Positions 10,823 through 21,917 of a stretch of DNA of 64,000 bases are shown in pieces. Each line of letters opens with the position of its first letter. Positions within the stretch are counted from its first letter, which is position 1. The translations under genes and the position numbers were made by a program. Under the pieces are notes generated by a model. That model saw nothing but the letters and a program-made list of their open reading frames with translations, had not been told where the DNA came from and ran no database searches. Source of the stretch: Sthenelais limicola (lineage: Eukaryota; Annelida; Polychaeta; Phyllodocida; Sigalionidae); assembly GCA_942159475.1 (NCBI GenBank), contig OW804097.1, positions 58,858,986 to 58,922,985 of the forward strand, in the 5' to 3' direction.

Positions 10823-11619
10823 ATTCGCTTTTCGAGGGAGGCAGATATTTTTGCACATAATCTTGTGACCAATCTAATTGCGTTTGGAGGCAGTGAATCA
10901 CAGAGCTGGAGAATATCAGGAGCGGGGGCGATGCATACAAAATGTGGCTTAGGAAGAACTTTGTCAAACATCTCAGATCTGATCAATGCGATGCCAGGCC
11001 TCCTTTTATAAGCAGCAGCCAGGGGGAGCAGCTGCTATTTATCCACTCGTTTCTAGCTGGCTTCGTGCATTCACTGCGGTGGTAAACACACAGAAAGTGA
11101 ACAAGGACTTTTTTCTATTTTCAAGTCCTGTAAGTCTATTACGGATCGGGCGGCCAAGGGATGTACAGATGAATTGATTTCATCCAGAAATTAGAATGAA
11201 CTTTCATTTGAATAATTATGTTGTACTTTTACCACAGACAGAATTCGGTGAAATTTACAAAATCCACAAAGTAACAAAAGGAGTACACTCAAGCAGTTAA
11301 ATAAATTTGTTAAATATGGCCATATTTTTCATTGGTATATTCATTTGGGTATATTTTAGTATATCTGGGTATATTATACTTAAATTGTCTGAAGTCATAC
11401 AAATATGAGATCGACAAATGAGTAACCAGGCCTCTGGATAATATCCAGGACCTTTGGGTAAATTTGAGTTATGTTAAAATTGGATGTTAAAAAGTAAATT
11501 AACTTGTTTGGCCTAAAGTTTCGCTCGAGGAAGCTCAATTCACTGCAACTTGTAGGCCTAAGTTACGCGGTTGGGGACAACGTCATTTGTGACAGCTTTG
11601 TAGGTCAGGCCTACGCTGC
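10823..11619. other. Unique DNA, no gene seen
   Basis: ACCAATCTAATTGCGTTTGG at 10869-10888 resembles the start of repeat module Q at 11620 and 20211. The open frames near 10785-11177 have no splice support. Confidence 0.45.
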
Positions 11620-11675
11620 GCCAATGAGATTGCATCATTTAGGCATGTGTAACCATGGAAGCCCGAACTGGTCAT
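11620..11675 (+). repeat. Module Q copy 1: CCAAT plus ATTGCATCA
   Basis: GCCAATGAGATTGCATCATT is followed by AGGCATGTGTAACCATGGAAGC. The same order is found at 20211-20260 (plus) and on the minus strand at 49258-49302. ATTGCATCA is the complement of TGATGCAAT, an ATF/C-EBP composite-type site, set 3-5 bases after a CCAAT box. It may be an old repeat, a regulatory module, or both. Confidence 0.45.
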
Positions 11676-12726
11676 GAGAACAGTTCGGATCAACCAAACT
11701 GCACCCACGAACTGCAGCTTTCTAACTGCTCACATATGTAATAACGTTCAGATATGCACCAGGCATTTTGAACTTCACTTCTATTTTTGATTTATATATA
11801 TATATAATATAATTATTTTCTTTTAAAATTTGATTAATAAACAAAGTGATATGTGCCACTGATTTCCTGATTTGCGGACTAATTGCTTGAATTTCAACCA
11901 TGTGCTATATCATTATGTCAGCAATCCATACCCTGGAGCATTGATGGTAGGAAAAAGTGTATTTGGCGCATTTGAGGATTTAAAACCCCAGATTTGATTT
12001 GACATGGCGGACTGTAACTTCTCTCAGACAGGACAGTTAGAAGAGAAAGTTTCTGATTGTGCATCTATACATAGTTCCTGATATATAGCATACCACCTGG
12101 ATGGGACTGAGGTATATCTGAATATGTGCCTCCTGACTCTCCTAGTACCCAGTCCTTCCCCATGGTCAGTTGGCAGCACTCTTTTGAAGCTACCTTCTTC
12201 TCTCAGATTTTAATTGACCCAGCAATTTGACTCCACTCGAACTATATTTACAAATATCAAATAATCTTATGAATATATATACATAGCTGTAATAATCACA
12301 CAGAATATTTGATGCAAGAAAAATTTTTACATGACGATAATATTTAAGAACTTTCTAAATTAATTATTTTTACACTGAAAAAACATTTGGTCCTTGGAAA
12401 CAATGTTAGCTATGCAAGTCATGGAAATCTGCAATTAAATGACATTCAACACAGTGATCTTAGCCAGTTTGCCACCAACTGTCCATACATCTTAGCAACA
12501 CAGTCCATATTCTAACCCAGCTATCTTTAGTCCTTATAAAGAGAGCACCTCTGCTGGGGCTTTTAAAATTGTTATCAAGGACTCTCCTCTCGGAAATCCT
12601 TACCCATCAACTGGTAGGGACTTTATTGTAACACTCGAAAGCACGGGCTCACAAACATATGTTAAGTTCAGATGGGTAGCCACATGGTATCAAAAGGATT
12701 TCTAGTTACAAGAATAGGGGATTTAA
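11676..12726. other. Unique AT-rich DNA, no gene seen
   Basis: An inverted pair, CCGAACTG and CAGTTCGG, lies at 11672-11695. A (TA)n stretch lies near 11790. Nothing else is recognised. Confidence 0.5.
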
Positions 12727-13212
12727 ATAGGGGATAGGGGGTGCTGTATGTCATTTTAAAAGCTGTAGAAAACATGCTATGTTCAGTATGGCATATTTAA
12801 GAGTGATCACACATAAATAGCTATGTGTTTTATATGATTCCATAAAACAGGACTTCATCTTTTCTATAATGCATTTGGTTTTTTTAGACCACCTTTCGAC
12901 TATATATAAGAGTTGACTTTCATCTGTCACCACCAAACCCCGACAAAGGCACGCCATGCTGAAACGTGTTGGATCTTTTCATGTCATCATTAAGCAACAG
13001 TCATGGAATAAAGCATCAATCTTACTTTATGTGTGTTTTTTCCTTCTATTCTACTTTCGTCTTTTTATAGCCATTTACACAAACTATGATATTGGTGAAA
13101 ATATCCTTGCATTTTTTCTCCGTAAAAATATTTGTAAGTCAGATTTGAACAGAATCCATTCCAGCATGCACTGTAATAGCCATGCGCAGTGGGAAATGCA
13201 AATCCCCTATTG
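12727..13212 (-). mobile_element. MITE family C, interrupted by a 175-bp insertion
   Basis: The left part (12727-12886) contains AAAGCTGTAGAAAACATGCT and AGTGATCACA. The right part (13062-13212) contains TTTGTAAGTCAGATTTGAAC, AGCATGCACTGTAATAGCCA and AAATCCCCTATTG. The left terminus is eroded. Confidence 0.8.
12887..13061 (+). mobile_element. 175-bp insert with TSD and hammerhead-like motif
   Basis: The insert is flanked by a 6-bp direct repeat, TTTTTA, at 12881-12886 and 13062-13067, consistent with a target-site duplication in family C. It has no terminal inverted repeat. At 12940-12970 it carries CCGACAA, a GGCA/TGCT stem and CTGAAACGTGTTGG, the layout of Penelope-type or retrozyme hammerhead motifs, and AATAAAGC follows at about 13007. 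Short size, non-coding content and target duplication suit a non-autonomous retroposed element. The core bases deviate from a functional hammerhead. Confidence 0.5.
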
Positions 13213-14164
13213 TAAGGGCGGCTAGATGTGGAACTGAACCCAATGACCCAATCTAACAGGATATTTCTGCAAACAGAGGAGACACACCCAGTAGGAGACC
13301 TTTTTGAATATTGATCGCCAATCGCTGTTTAAGATTCAGACCGAAATAGCTGCTGCCTGTCAAATGCAGTCCTTTCTCTTTTCGCCAACTGGGGGAAATC
13401 GGATTTCCTAAAGCTAGAACGATTTTCAATAGGTTTTCCTCACACCTGCTTGAAGCTCTTGAAACAACAGCCGATATCAACGGCCAAGACTACCTGTGTG
13501 ACCTTCGTCATAATGAAACAAAATGGACTAATATTTAAGATCTTTATATTCAGGAAAAGCATTATATCATCGATGCTACTCTCAGTAAATCCTGTCGGAA
13601 TTTGGTTGTTATTCACATACATTTTGTTATAATCTAGGTACAATTAACAATTTACAGATCAGAGAAAAAACCTGTACAATTCCATATTGCAGACATTCTT
13701 AAATCCAGTCACATCCAAAGGACTTTCTATCATTAATCCCTGATAGTCTGACGTGTGAATTGAAGAAAGTATATAGGCCTACTAAAAGCGACCCCACCAC
13801 CTCTAGAGAAATTGTCTATACTGAGAAATATCTGGGATTATAAAAACTCAAAGTCTATTATGCATTCTCATGAAAAACCATTAAACTGATTAACCATGTA
13901 AGACTAGTAAACATTTTAATTTTACTTTTGGTCGGTTGCTAGGTTTGTTCTGGAAGACCTGGATTAAATTCCAGAAGGATATTTCCTTTTTGTCAAACTT
14001 ATAGAACAAATAAAATATATCATTACTACTATGTCCTTCATCGCAGGGTTTGTGGAAAGAAAGCAATGACTCTACGATATAGGGTCTCTATGATGGATAG
14101 AACGGCATCCGGATGGCCCATATAGCGAGGTTTCTAGATTTGGTGAGGAGAGGTAAAACCACTC
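13213..14164. other. Unique DNA, no gene seen
   Basis: Small open frames at 13440-13643 on both strands have no motif or splice support. No repeat family is recognised. Confidence 0.5.
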
Positions 14165-14395
14165 TATGTGTGACAATATCCTTACAGATGGGGCATATTT
14201 CTGTGCAGTGCTTACAACACTTGCGTTAGAACAATCTTTGTGACAATAACCTTACAGATCGGGCCTACTTTCGTGCAGTCCTAACAAGACCTTAGTTACC
14301 ACAAACCTTGTGACAAAATCCTTATAGATCGGGCATATTTTTGTGCAGTCCCAACAAGACTTGAGCAAACCTTGTGGCAATAAATTTACAGCTTG
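14165..14395. repeat. Minisatellite, about 72-bp unit, 3+ copies
   Basis: The repeated core is TGTGACAAxAxCCTTACAGAT, GGGCxTAxTTTxxGTGCAGT and CxxAACAAGACxT. Unit starts fall near 14170, 14238, 14309 and 14373 (partial). The units differ at many positions, so the array is old. Confidence 0.85.
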
Positions 14396-14894
14396 GTAGG
14401 CATAGGCCTTTTAGCAGGGAATAAGTTTAACAATGTATGTCCGTTAGTCAAATGTTGTCAAACTTTGATTTATTGAAAATCATTCGCAGGGCTGTGTTTT
14501 GTAGGGTTTGAAGTTTGTTAAGCATGGACTGGAGACAAGAATCTACACATTCTTACAGATAGAACCTCATGCAGGCCTTACAAAGACTAAAAACAGGACA
14601 TCAGGGAGACCAGGATCTAAACACTTCATTTCCCCACACGGCCTTAAATGTATTACTCTCTACTCCCTTTCACTCTGGCACCAGCCAGACACTCTTAGGG
14701 AGCTTTCAGAGAGCTCCTCTCTCTCCCTGTAGACCGGACTCACATCGGTCCCACTTAAAAAGGACCAGCTGCCGCTATCAGATCAAGAAGAAATGATCTT
14801 CACCTTGAGCAGATGAATGCCCGGATCAGAAGCAGGTATTCCTTTAGGGTGCGCTCATTAGTGTCCTTTCACCAACTATGGTGTGTTACAAAAA
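14396..14894. other. Unique DNA, no gene seen
   Basis: Two overlapping 74-75 codon frames at 14508-14796 cover the same bases in different phases and look random. A CTCTCTCTCCCTG stretch lies near 14715. Confidence 0.45.
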
Positions 14895-15175
14895 GTTTAG
14901 TCTAAAGTTGTCAAATTGATATTCTTTAAAGTGTTTTATTCACAGGAACTCTTGGTAGAAATGTTTTCGTTTTGGGGGTGGTTGGCCCTTATGGACGTCT
15001 GAGTATTTGTACCAAATTTTAAGACTGTGAATTGAATAGAAATATGCATTTCAAAGGACATCCTAAGGGAATATATTCACTACTTTACTAGTGATTGTCT
15101 GCACGGAAACATTACTATTTTTTCAAACATAGATATAGAAGTACTTATTAGATATCCTAAAGTTTAACACAACAA
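14895..15175 (-). mobile_element. MITE family B, 3'-truncated
   Basis: It begins GTTGTCAAATTGATATTCTT and runs through GTGTTTTATTCACAGGAACT, AAGGACATCCTAAGGGAATA and AAGTACTTATTAGATATCCT, where it stops. The CGGATTCC core and the right terminus are missing. Confidence 0.8.
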
Positions 15176-15574
15176 GTACCTCGTTCCATTCACTATTAAT
15201 CTATTATATGCTCCAGCAGAGACGAATATTGAAATATAAACCTGTGTTTTTTGTTTGGAGTCGTCATAAAGTATCTAAAAGCTAAAAGAAAACCAATTGG
15301 AATTTCATCGCACTTCACTCATTGCACCTCTCAAGTGAAATGCACATATAGGAGGAACAAGGTCAGTGGTTTCTGAAGTAGTATAGGTAAAAGAGTAAAG
15401 GGAGAATAGAGGTCTGCAACCACCTTAGGCTAAAATATAAAAAAAAATGTTGTGTTTCCTATTTCAAAAAAGACTATTCCTAATTTTGGGGGGTAATGTT
15501 TTACCCAAAAGCTAATAAAAGCAGGAAAGGCACGAAATAGAATTTTCCCCAGTTACTGGAAGGTGGCTTCCTAA
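15176..15574. other. Unique DNA, no gene seen
   Basis: It is AT-rich with a GGGGGGTAATG stretch near 15488. No repeat match is seen before W1. Confidence 0.5.
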
Positions 15575-15662
15575 AAAACGTTTCATAAAACAAAAAGTTA
15601 CCACCCCCTACCTACTTCTCAGTTAGATAAATCGAATACTAACATTTTCTTTTGCCTTATAG
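15575..15662 (+). repeat. Dispersed repeat W, copy 1
   Basis: It aligns with 55425-55515. Shared words are GTTTCATxAAAxxAAAAGTTACCACC, CCTACCTAxTTCTC, GTTAxATxAATC, CATxTTCTTT and GCCTTATA. The class is unknown. Its pyrimidine-rich end TTTTCTTTTGCCTTATAG also looks like a splice acceptor. Confidence 0.7.
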
Positions 15663-15804
15663 CCCCTTCTGTTTCCTCCCCTCACCGGCCGCTAGAGAGC
15701 AGCTAGAGGAGTATTGGCCAGGATAAATGGATGCAGTGACAAGTATAGAGGAGGTGCTCTCGCCTTTGATATGTGAATCCGGAACTGCTCCTATGAGACC
15801 AACG
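15663..15804 (+). other. Candidate first coding exon (start codon plus splice donor)
   Basis: The segment follows a good acceptor-like tract (TTTTCTTTTGCCTTATAG) and ends at AACG|GTGAGT. An ATG at 15727 opens 26 codons, beginning MDAVTSIEEVLSPLI, up to the donor. An in-frame TAA lies directly upstream, so the ATG would be the start and 15663-15726 would be 5' UTR. GC is higher than the flanks. I do not recognise the peptide and see no matching downstream exon. The acceptor-like tract is part of repeat W, which weakens the call. It may be chance. Confidence 0.2.
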
Positions 15805-16194
15805 GTGAGTTTCAGACAAGTAATTCAGTCCTTGGATAGATCAAGCAGCATACAAGATCCTCTCCAGAAAAGCCTTCCTGGACAGAAAAAGTCCTTTGTT
15901 GTTTTTGTAACGTTTTTTATTATGATTTCTCTTGGTACATCTCGATAGTATAGAATAAATTATATTATCGCTAGGCCTACGATACAATCTATCAAGATAT
16001 AACCCCAGTTATTTACTTATATATGCATATATATATGGTTGTGGTTTAGTTAAATAAATCTTCATTCAAGGAGGTCTTACATCTTACATACTTTTTGCAC
16101 TTTTCTCAGAGAGATCACTGAACAAAAAGTTATACAAATAAAATAAGTTCATATATTTCGTCTCATGTTACAATAATCTATATTCAATATAGGC
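15805..16194. other. AT-rich DNA, no gene seen
   Basis: If the exon at 15663-15804 is real, this is the start of its intron. TA-rich palindromic words (ATATATGCATATATAT) lie near 16018-16034. Confidence 0.45.
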
Positions 16195-16243
16195 GAGGTC
16201 ATCAGCAAATGTACAGTCAACAGTTCTGCACATTTAGTAAAGT
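16195..16243 (-). mobile_element. MITE family A, terminal fragment
   Basis: GTCATCAGCAAATGTACAGT followed by AACAGTTCTGCACATTTAGT is the family A end in minus orientation. The rest is missing. Confidence 0.7.
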
Positions 16244-16265
16244 AGATATTTATAACTTCAGTCAT

Positions 16266-16556
16266 ATATGTGAGGTGTTACAGAAAAATAAGTCTCAAGT
16301 CGCAAAATTGATATTTACAATTGTTTTTTCCACAAGATATATAAATATGAATACATGTATCAAATTTCAGGACTACGAAATATATCCTTGCATTTCGAAG
16401 TTCACCCTAAAGAGTATATGTGTACTCTAATTATATTTAGCTACTTAAATTACTAGTAAAGTCTTTACTAGTAATTGTCCTACCAGAATTGACAAACTTC
16501 ATTTAATACATGAACAGATTAGTACTTGTTAGATTTTGGAAATGTTAACATCTTCT
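16266..16556 (-). mobile_element. MITE family B, 3'-truncated
   Basis: The left end TATGTGAGGTGTTACAGAAA is intact, with AAGTCTCAAGTCGCAAAATT. The copy continues to TAGTACTTGTTAGATTTTGG and stops before the core. Confidence 0.8.
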
Positions 16557-16606
16557 GTTGGCAAACTATTAAACCATAAACTATCCTAACAAAGGATTTA
16601 AAATGA

Positions 16607-16762
16607 GAACCTAAATTCGAATGTGGTACAAGGATACTATTGTATTGTCCTAGATGTTGGTTTTTTTTGTGGCCCACAAAATGATAGGCGAGTGGGTTAC
16701 AAAAAAACCAAACATCTCGGACAGTGCAATAGTGTCCCAAGTACCACATTCGAATTTAGGTT
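16607..16762. mobile_element. Palindromic element L
   Basis: The left arm starts GAACCTAAATTCGAATGTGG and the right arm ends CCACATTCGAATTTAGGTTC. The arms match over about 75 bp with few differences, so nearly the whole 156-bp unit would fold into one hairpin. It is non-coding; the two 76-codon frames over it are mirror artefacts. Confidence 0.9.
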
Positions 16763-17401
16763 CTATATTTATTCCCACGTTGCTATGTATAAGTATATAG
16801 CTGTGTACTGGGGAGAGGAAGAGGGAATGGCAATGTCATACCACACACGTTGAATTGGTGCACATTACCATACTACTCCCGCCCATACAAATAGCATGTG
16901 GTACATACACCAACATGGGGTAAAGTAGATTATCCTAAAAACGTATAACTGTGTGGCGTGGATGGACTAATTTTTCTGTAACATCATCACATGAGGTGAT
17001 ACTACGGTGCTTGGACCTATAGTGGTGAGAGTGTGGCAGGAGGGACAGGTGTCTGTCCGCCCTCATCCCCCGGCCCCGCCCCACCCATCCACCCAGTGAG
17101 CAACTCGACCTCTGCTCAGGTAAGGAGGGCCTAGCATGAGCTCCTCTATCCCCAGACCAGCACTTTTTCTCCTCCTGCAATTATGCTTGATTCTGCTTGT
17201 TTCGCTATTTAGACCTTGAGAGGTGGGAAACATGCCATTCTGCCATAGATCCCAGCTCCTTTTACCCCTCACACACTCCCCACACTAATTTTGATTCATG
17301 TTTCTTTGTCTCTTTGGAATAATCAATGCTAGAGCGTGTAATAATGATGCAAAGAAGCCTCATCTACTGATCGATTTACTTAAAGCTGCTCGAGGGGTGC
17401 C
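16763..17401. other. Unique DNA with GC-rich patch
   Basis: A GC-rich stretch at about 17030-17140 ends in CTCTGCTCAG|GTAAGG, which could be a plus-strand donor or a juxtaposed acceptor/donor. I could not define an exon with a matching acceptor and open frame. Confidence 0.35.
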
Positions 17402-17945
17402 TTAAAGCTGCATTTTCGGCTATTATGTAAAAGAAAATTTTTCCATGCTATCTAATTTTCCTTAGTGTAGTGATTTTTCACGGTACTTAGATAGAACTGG
17501 TTCTCCACCATTGATATATTATGAGGTAATAAATGATTAAGGTAAGATTGTGTAGATCTATCTTTCAAAGTAAGCAACACGTCCACATAGTTCTATAGGT
17601 AGTGATACACTGAGGATTTTATTCTTAGAAGTTGTAGGAAACTAATTCTTATTGGCTGCAAGGTCTGGAGGCTCCGCCCCTCTCTTGTGGGCATGGCAGC
17701 CAGATATTTGTACATTGATTTGAAGTCAAAATCAGTCAAGAGAAAATGAACGATAATAAGTAAAACCACTGCAGCAAAAGTAAATCTGTGGACTTTATGA
17801 AGCCCTGCAGCAAAAACAACAGGGCAAGATCGTCCAAAATATTGGTCAAATGGCGTTCACAGGAAAAGAAAGGAAAAGAAAGGAACAGAAAGTAGAAAAC
17901 CATTAGTTTCTGATCAATGCTAACTGAGACACCAGCTGTAACAAG
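17402..17945 (-). mobile_element. MITE family D, expanded copy
   Basis: It starts TTAAAGCTGCATTTTCGGCT and ends GATCAATGCTAACTGAGACA. AAGCCCTGCAGCAAAAACAA marks the family core. It is about 540 bp against about 340 bp for the family, so a middle segment (about 17440-17740) has been gained or replaced. A partial second terminus lies at 17381. Confidence 0.7.
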
Positions 17946-18351
17946 GCTGTGTTAATCCATTGGAAAAGGCTTAGTTAAGTAGCAACTGCTTTAAGATAAT
18001 AAATACCTGGTGTGGCTAGCCATCTGTTGTAGAGAGGATGTAAGGGTGCCTTAAAAGCATTACCGACACCACTCTAATTATCCCAGTCATAATCCCTCAA
18101 CCAATTTTCTCATTTATGCTAAATGGAGTCCAGGACAAAGGCATGGTTATATTCAAGGGACTCGTCTGAAAGAAAATAGACCTGCCCACAGGCAGATTAC
18201 TGCTATAAACATTCTCTAGATTATTTTAAATTGCTGCATAATTCCGAGGCGCTGGCAAAGTCATCTCAAGGTTACGGAAAGAAATCAATCCATCTTAAGG
18301 TGCTTGCAAGCACTCTCTCCTCCTTACAGTGTTATCCATGAGGGTTTGAGT
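17946..18351. other. Unique DNA, no gene seen
   Basis: No repeat or coding signal is recognised. Confidence 0.5.
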
Positions 18352-18738
18352 TTAAAGGAGCATTCTCAGCTATTAGGCCAAATATCCTACCAAATTTACC
18401 AATATTATGACATATACGACTGAATTTATCAATATTCTGCTGTTGTTATATGTTTATATAAGAATTCAAAATCGAATCAGCCGAGCAAAAAGCTCCCCCG
18501 GTGAGTGATAAAAGGTGAAATGAACACAGTAAAAGAACTGGGCGGATCCCAAAGATTATTTATTTTAAATTTCATTAAGGTCATAAATATAAATGGGGAC
18601 ATTTATGAAGCCCTGTAGTGTAGCAAAAACAACAAAACAAAATGTTGGTCGAATGACTTAGATGGGTTGGAAAAGAACGGAGCAAAAAGTATAAAATCTT
18701 TAGTTTTCGACCGACGTTGACTGAGAGCGCAGCTTTAA
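18352..18738 (-). mobile_element. MITE family D, full length
   Basis: The ends are TTTAAAGGAGCATTCTCAGC and GACTGAGAGCGCAGCTTTAA. Inner landmarks are CGACTGAATTTATCAATATT, GGACATTTATGAAGCCCTGT and ATGGGTTGGAAAAGAACGGA. Confidence 0.85.
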
Positions 18739-19727
18739 TACTTATAGATTGATGGAGGGAGTGGTAGGGCGGGCAGTGAATCAGACCCCATGGGACGTGG
18801 GTGGATTTAGTAAGACTCTGGAGAGCCTCCTCTAATGCCAGTAAATCAGGGATAGTGTGGGTTTGGGGTTTAAATGGGAGAGATTTATTCCTGTCCTAAT
18901 GTTGTCTTAGGCAGCCACCCTTATCCACCAGGGAATATTTATGGTCGCTAGGCCTAAACTGGCTTACAGCCGAATTCCCAGATATTACAGGTTAAAGCAC
19001 CATATATTCAATTTAATTCAACCTATTATTTATTTATGTCTCTAATTAAACGTTTTATCTGCCAGGAATATCAATAACTGTTATGATAAGTATTCTATCG
19101 TTGTTTAAACAAGGAAACAATATACTCACTGTATAAACCTTTATCGTGCCTTGTTAGAATTAGATAAGAACAGAACGTCCTTTAATACTTGACTTAACTT
19201 GACTTAACTGTATTTTATAGCTACTGCTAGTTCCTTTAAACAAGACTATGGTAACGAGTTACACTATCAGAAACTTAATTACATTTCTGTAGGCCGTATC
19301 GAGCGCTGTCACGAATCAACATGATTTGGGCTTTTTACTTCTTTTTCTAAGTAGGTTAGGAGCATATATATACTGGCAGACCTGGTATTTTCCTTTATCA
19401 GATTTATGCCTTCCTTTTTTACAAGGCTTTTATGTACAAAGAAAGATGTTAAATGGGACATACATACAATAGACCTAATATTTGGAATAAATAAAACTGG
19501 CTAAACTAGATAAAACTTGGATAATTGAATGTTTCTATTTGTATCAGAATGTATTAGCAGCTTCTTTTAGGTACAAATTATTCTAATCTTTAACATTGCA
19601 AATAATCTGTTAGATGTCTCGTTTACACATCTCTTGGTCTCTGCACTGCGACACATCACATATAGACACTCACTATAGACACTGTATTAAAGCTGTAAAA
19701 CATTTCCTCATTGTTTGACATAATTAT
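18739..19727. other. Unique AT-rich DNA, no gene seen
   Basis: A small direct repeat, (CTTGACTTAA)x2, lies near 19190-19210. No exon signals are seen. Confidence 0.5.
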
Positions 19728-19912
19728 ATTGATGTGTAACAGGAAAATGAATCACAAGTTGCCAAAAATGGATTTTGAGATATCATCATGTTAAAAAACG
19801 ATATTAAGTGAATTTTCACGATGTTAACCCTTAAAAACCCTATATATTTTAAGAAGGACAATTACTATAGTAAAGTGGCTAAATATATTCTTTAGAATGA
19901 CCTTTCGTACAA
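19728..19912 (+). mobile_element. MITE family B, internally deleted and truncated
   Basis: The left end is TTGATGTGTAACAGGAAAAT, followed by CAAAAATGGATTTTGAGATA. It passes GACAATTACTATAGTAAAGT and stops after AGAATGACCTTTCG. Confidence 0.75.
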
Positions 19913-20804
19913 ACCTCCCTTAGACGGAGAAGGAACCCTTGATTGAATTAATCTCTTTTACTAAATCATTTTCAAATAAAATCTACTAAATGATGGCAAA
20001 TTTGAATAATATTTATATCCAAAGCCACTCTGGTTCTCCGAGCATGTCCAGATCCGATTACAAACCACAGAGAGTGTCATTGGGTATTTATTACATACAG
20101 ATTTGTTGATTTATTCAGTAAATTATACCTTATCAATGCTGTAATTACTGCGGTACTATTGTAACAGTGCCTGTAAGCTTTCAGAGCTGGCATGCCAGCG
20201 TATGGTCGCAACCAATCTAATTGAGTGTTTTAGATCACATGTTACCATGACAGTCTGAACAGCACACTGTATTATGAACACTCCGAACTGTGGTATTAAA
20301 CTCAACAAGTATGTAATAATGAACTTTTAAGACTTTTAAGTGTATCGAATATATCCTTATTTTTAAGATCATCATCTAGAGTACAATTCTAAATATACTC
20401 TAGATGATGCTAGTATAGCTACTTTAATAGCAATTGTCTCTGCCATCGCAGTTCTTCCAGCTACTCATGGCTTCTATGTCACTACAGTTAAAAAGTACAT
20501 TTGTAATGCCATACAGTCATCCATATGTCATACACTACTTACATTACCTTGCCTTACTATGTTTGTGTAACTCCCGGTATTATCCACAAGGAGGAACCAC
20601 GATTTACATAGCACTGTTTTGCCATTCATTCTTCCTTACCTGAATTACCTGAACAACGTTTGTATGTACACACTACGTTATATGCCTCAGTAAAGCGGCC
20701 TAGTCCACTCTCATAGTCATCATTAAACAGAATAATTATAGTAGACGTTTGTCCTGTTATTATTTCTCCTCCTCAAAGAGCCAAGAGTCATTATACGCTG
20801 TACA
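19913..20804. other. Unique DNA containing module Q copy 2
   Basis: Nothing coding is recognised. A minus-strand ATTCAG|GTAAGG near 20636-20650 resembles a donor but lies next to another CAGGTAA and has no exon context. Confidence 0.4.
20211..20260 (+). repeat. Module Q copy 2
   Basis: ACCAATCTAATTGAGTGTTT, then TAGATCACATGTTACCATGACAG. The CCAAT box and the CATGTxxxCCATG part align with copies at 11620 and 49258. The ATTGCATCA part is changed to ATTGAGTGT here. Confidence 0.4.
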
Positions 20805-20908
20805 TCATTAGAATCTGGCTGATCGCATCTTTTCAAATATGATGATATCTCAAAATCCATTTGTTGCGACTTTGACATTTTCCTGTTACACATGACATCA
20901 CATATATA
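20805..20908 (-). mobile_element. MITE family B, right-end fragment
   Basis: It contains ATCTGGCTGATCGCATCTTT, ATGATATCTCAAAATCCATT and the terminus TTTTCCTGTTACACATGACA. Confidence 0.8.
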
Positions 20909-21079
20909 TGTAATAATTGGGCAATATGTGGAGGACCATGGTGCAAGAGCCTTACCACAGGGAAAGCCCTGTTTGCCGGCCGAGTATTGCAGTGCAATAT
21001 CCACCACATAATGCCTGCCCTTTCCCTGCACCATTGTGCATGTGGGTATTACCAGGCAGGGAGCCTGGACGCAAACATA

Positions 21080-21310
21080 GTGGTCAAATCGTCAGAAAAT
21101 GTACAATTCGTCTTCAGTAAATCCGCTCAAATAACCCAGACTTTAAGACAAGAATTAAGTTAAAGATACCAAAAACAAGTGAGAATATTCATACCGGTAC
21201 AAAGGGGTGTCTGTGGGTGACACATTTGAAAAATATCATTTTTGTGACTTTATAGACTCATTTCTCTGTGTTTCATCACAAAAGTGTAGAGCTAGTGAGT
21301 GTACTCAATC
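21080..21310 (+). mobile_element. Composite A+B, internally deleted
   Basis: A family A left end (GTCAGAAAATGTACAATTCG and CAAATAACCCAGACTTTAAG, to about 21180) is followed by the B right end (AAAAATATCATTTTTGTGAC to TTTCATCACA). Then the A right part AAAGTGTAGAGCTAG appears at 21280. The B to A junction is the same as in the composites at 24408 and 30090. Confidence 0.7.
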
Positions 21311-21430
21311 TGCTGGCCTGCCCCATAGGCTTATCAATAGGCTATATCTTAGTTGTCACATACCATGGATGGATATGCAGCAAGATGATTGATGGTTATA
21401 TTACACTCTCAGCGGATAACATAAAGTATG

Positions 21431-21655
21431 AGGATCAATTCGTCGGGAGATGTACAAACAGTATTCACCAATCCTCTCAAAAAACCCAAATTGTCAACAA
21501 AAATGAGGTTCAAAATACAGTTCAACTTAACTGAACAGATTGTTTGAATCAAGGCAATACCAAACATATCTGGTATTGACCATTTGTGAGTATCATTTAG
21601 CAAAATTGACTAAATGTGTAGAGCTGCCAATTGTATACTTTCTGACTGGATCGAG
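21431..21655 (+). mobile_element. MITE family A, full length, diverged ends
   Basis: The left end is CGTCGGGAGATGTACAAACA, the middle GAACAGATTGTTTGAATCAA, and the right end GCCAATTGTATACTTTCTGA. The terminal bases are more mutated than in most copies. Confidence 0.85.
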
Positions 21656-21917
21656 ACAGACCTACTGTGCCTTATTTATTGTGTGTTTCCCTGATCAATA
21701 CATTTCATACAGGCTTCACCACGTACAGCAATATTGAGGGTATTTCAAGATGCCCTCCATTCTTCTCTCATAAGAAAAAAGCAATTTCATCAAGATTATA
21801 GGATGCTGCCTTAGCATTAAAAGCGCTACATATAAAAGCCATATATATTCCCGTCTCTGCCTCAGCTTAAATCTCGTAGAAGGTCTTCTTTAGCAAAGCC
21901 TTTAAGTGCATATGTAC
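21656..21917. other. Unique DNA, no gene seen
   Basis: No recognised repeat or coding signal. Confidence 0.5.

Noticed and set aside
17110..17130. CTCTGCTCAG|GTAAGG as a second recursive-splice site
   Set aside because: No second donor or open exon follows, and the pyrimidine tract is interrupted by purines.
20723..21034. 103-codon minus frame
   Set aside because: Partly family B; no motif or splice sites.
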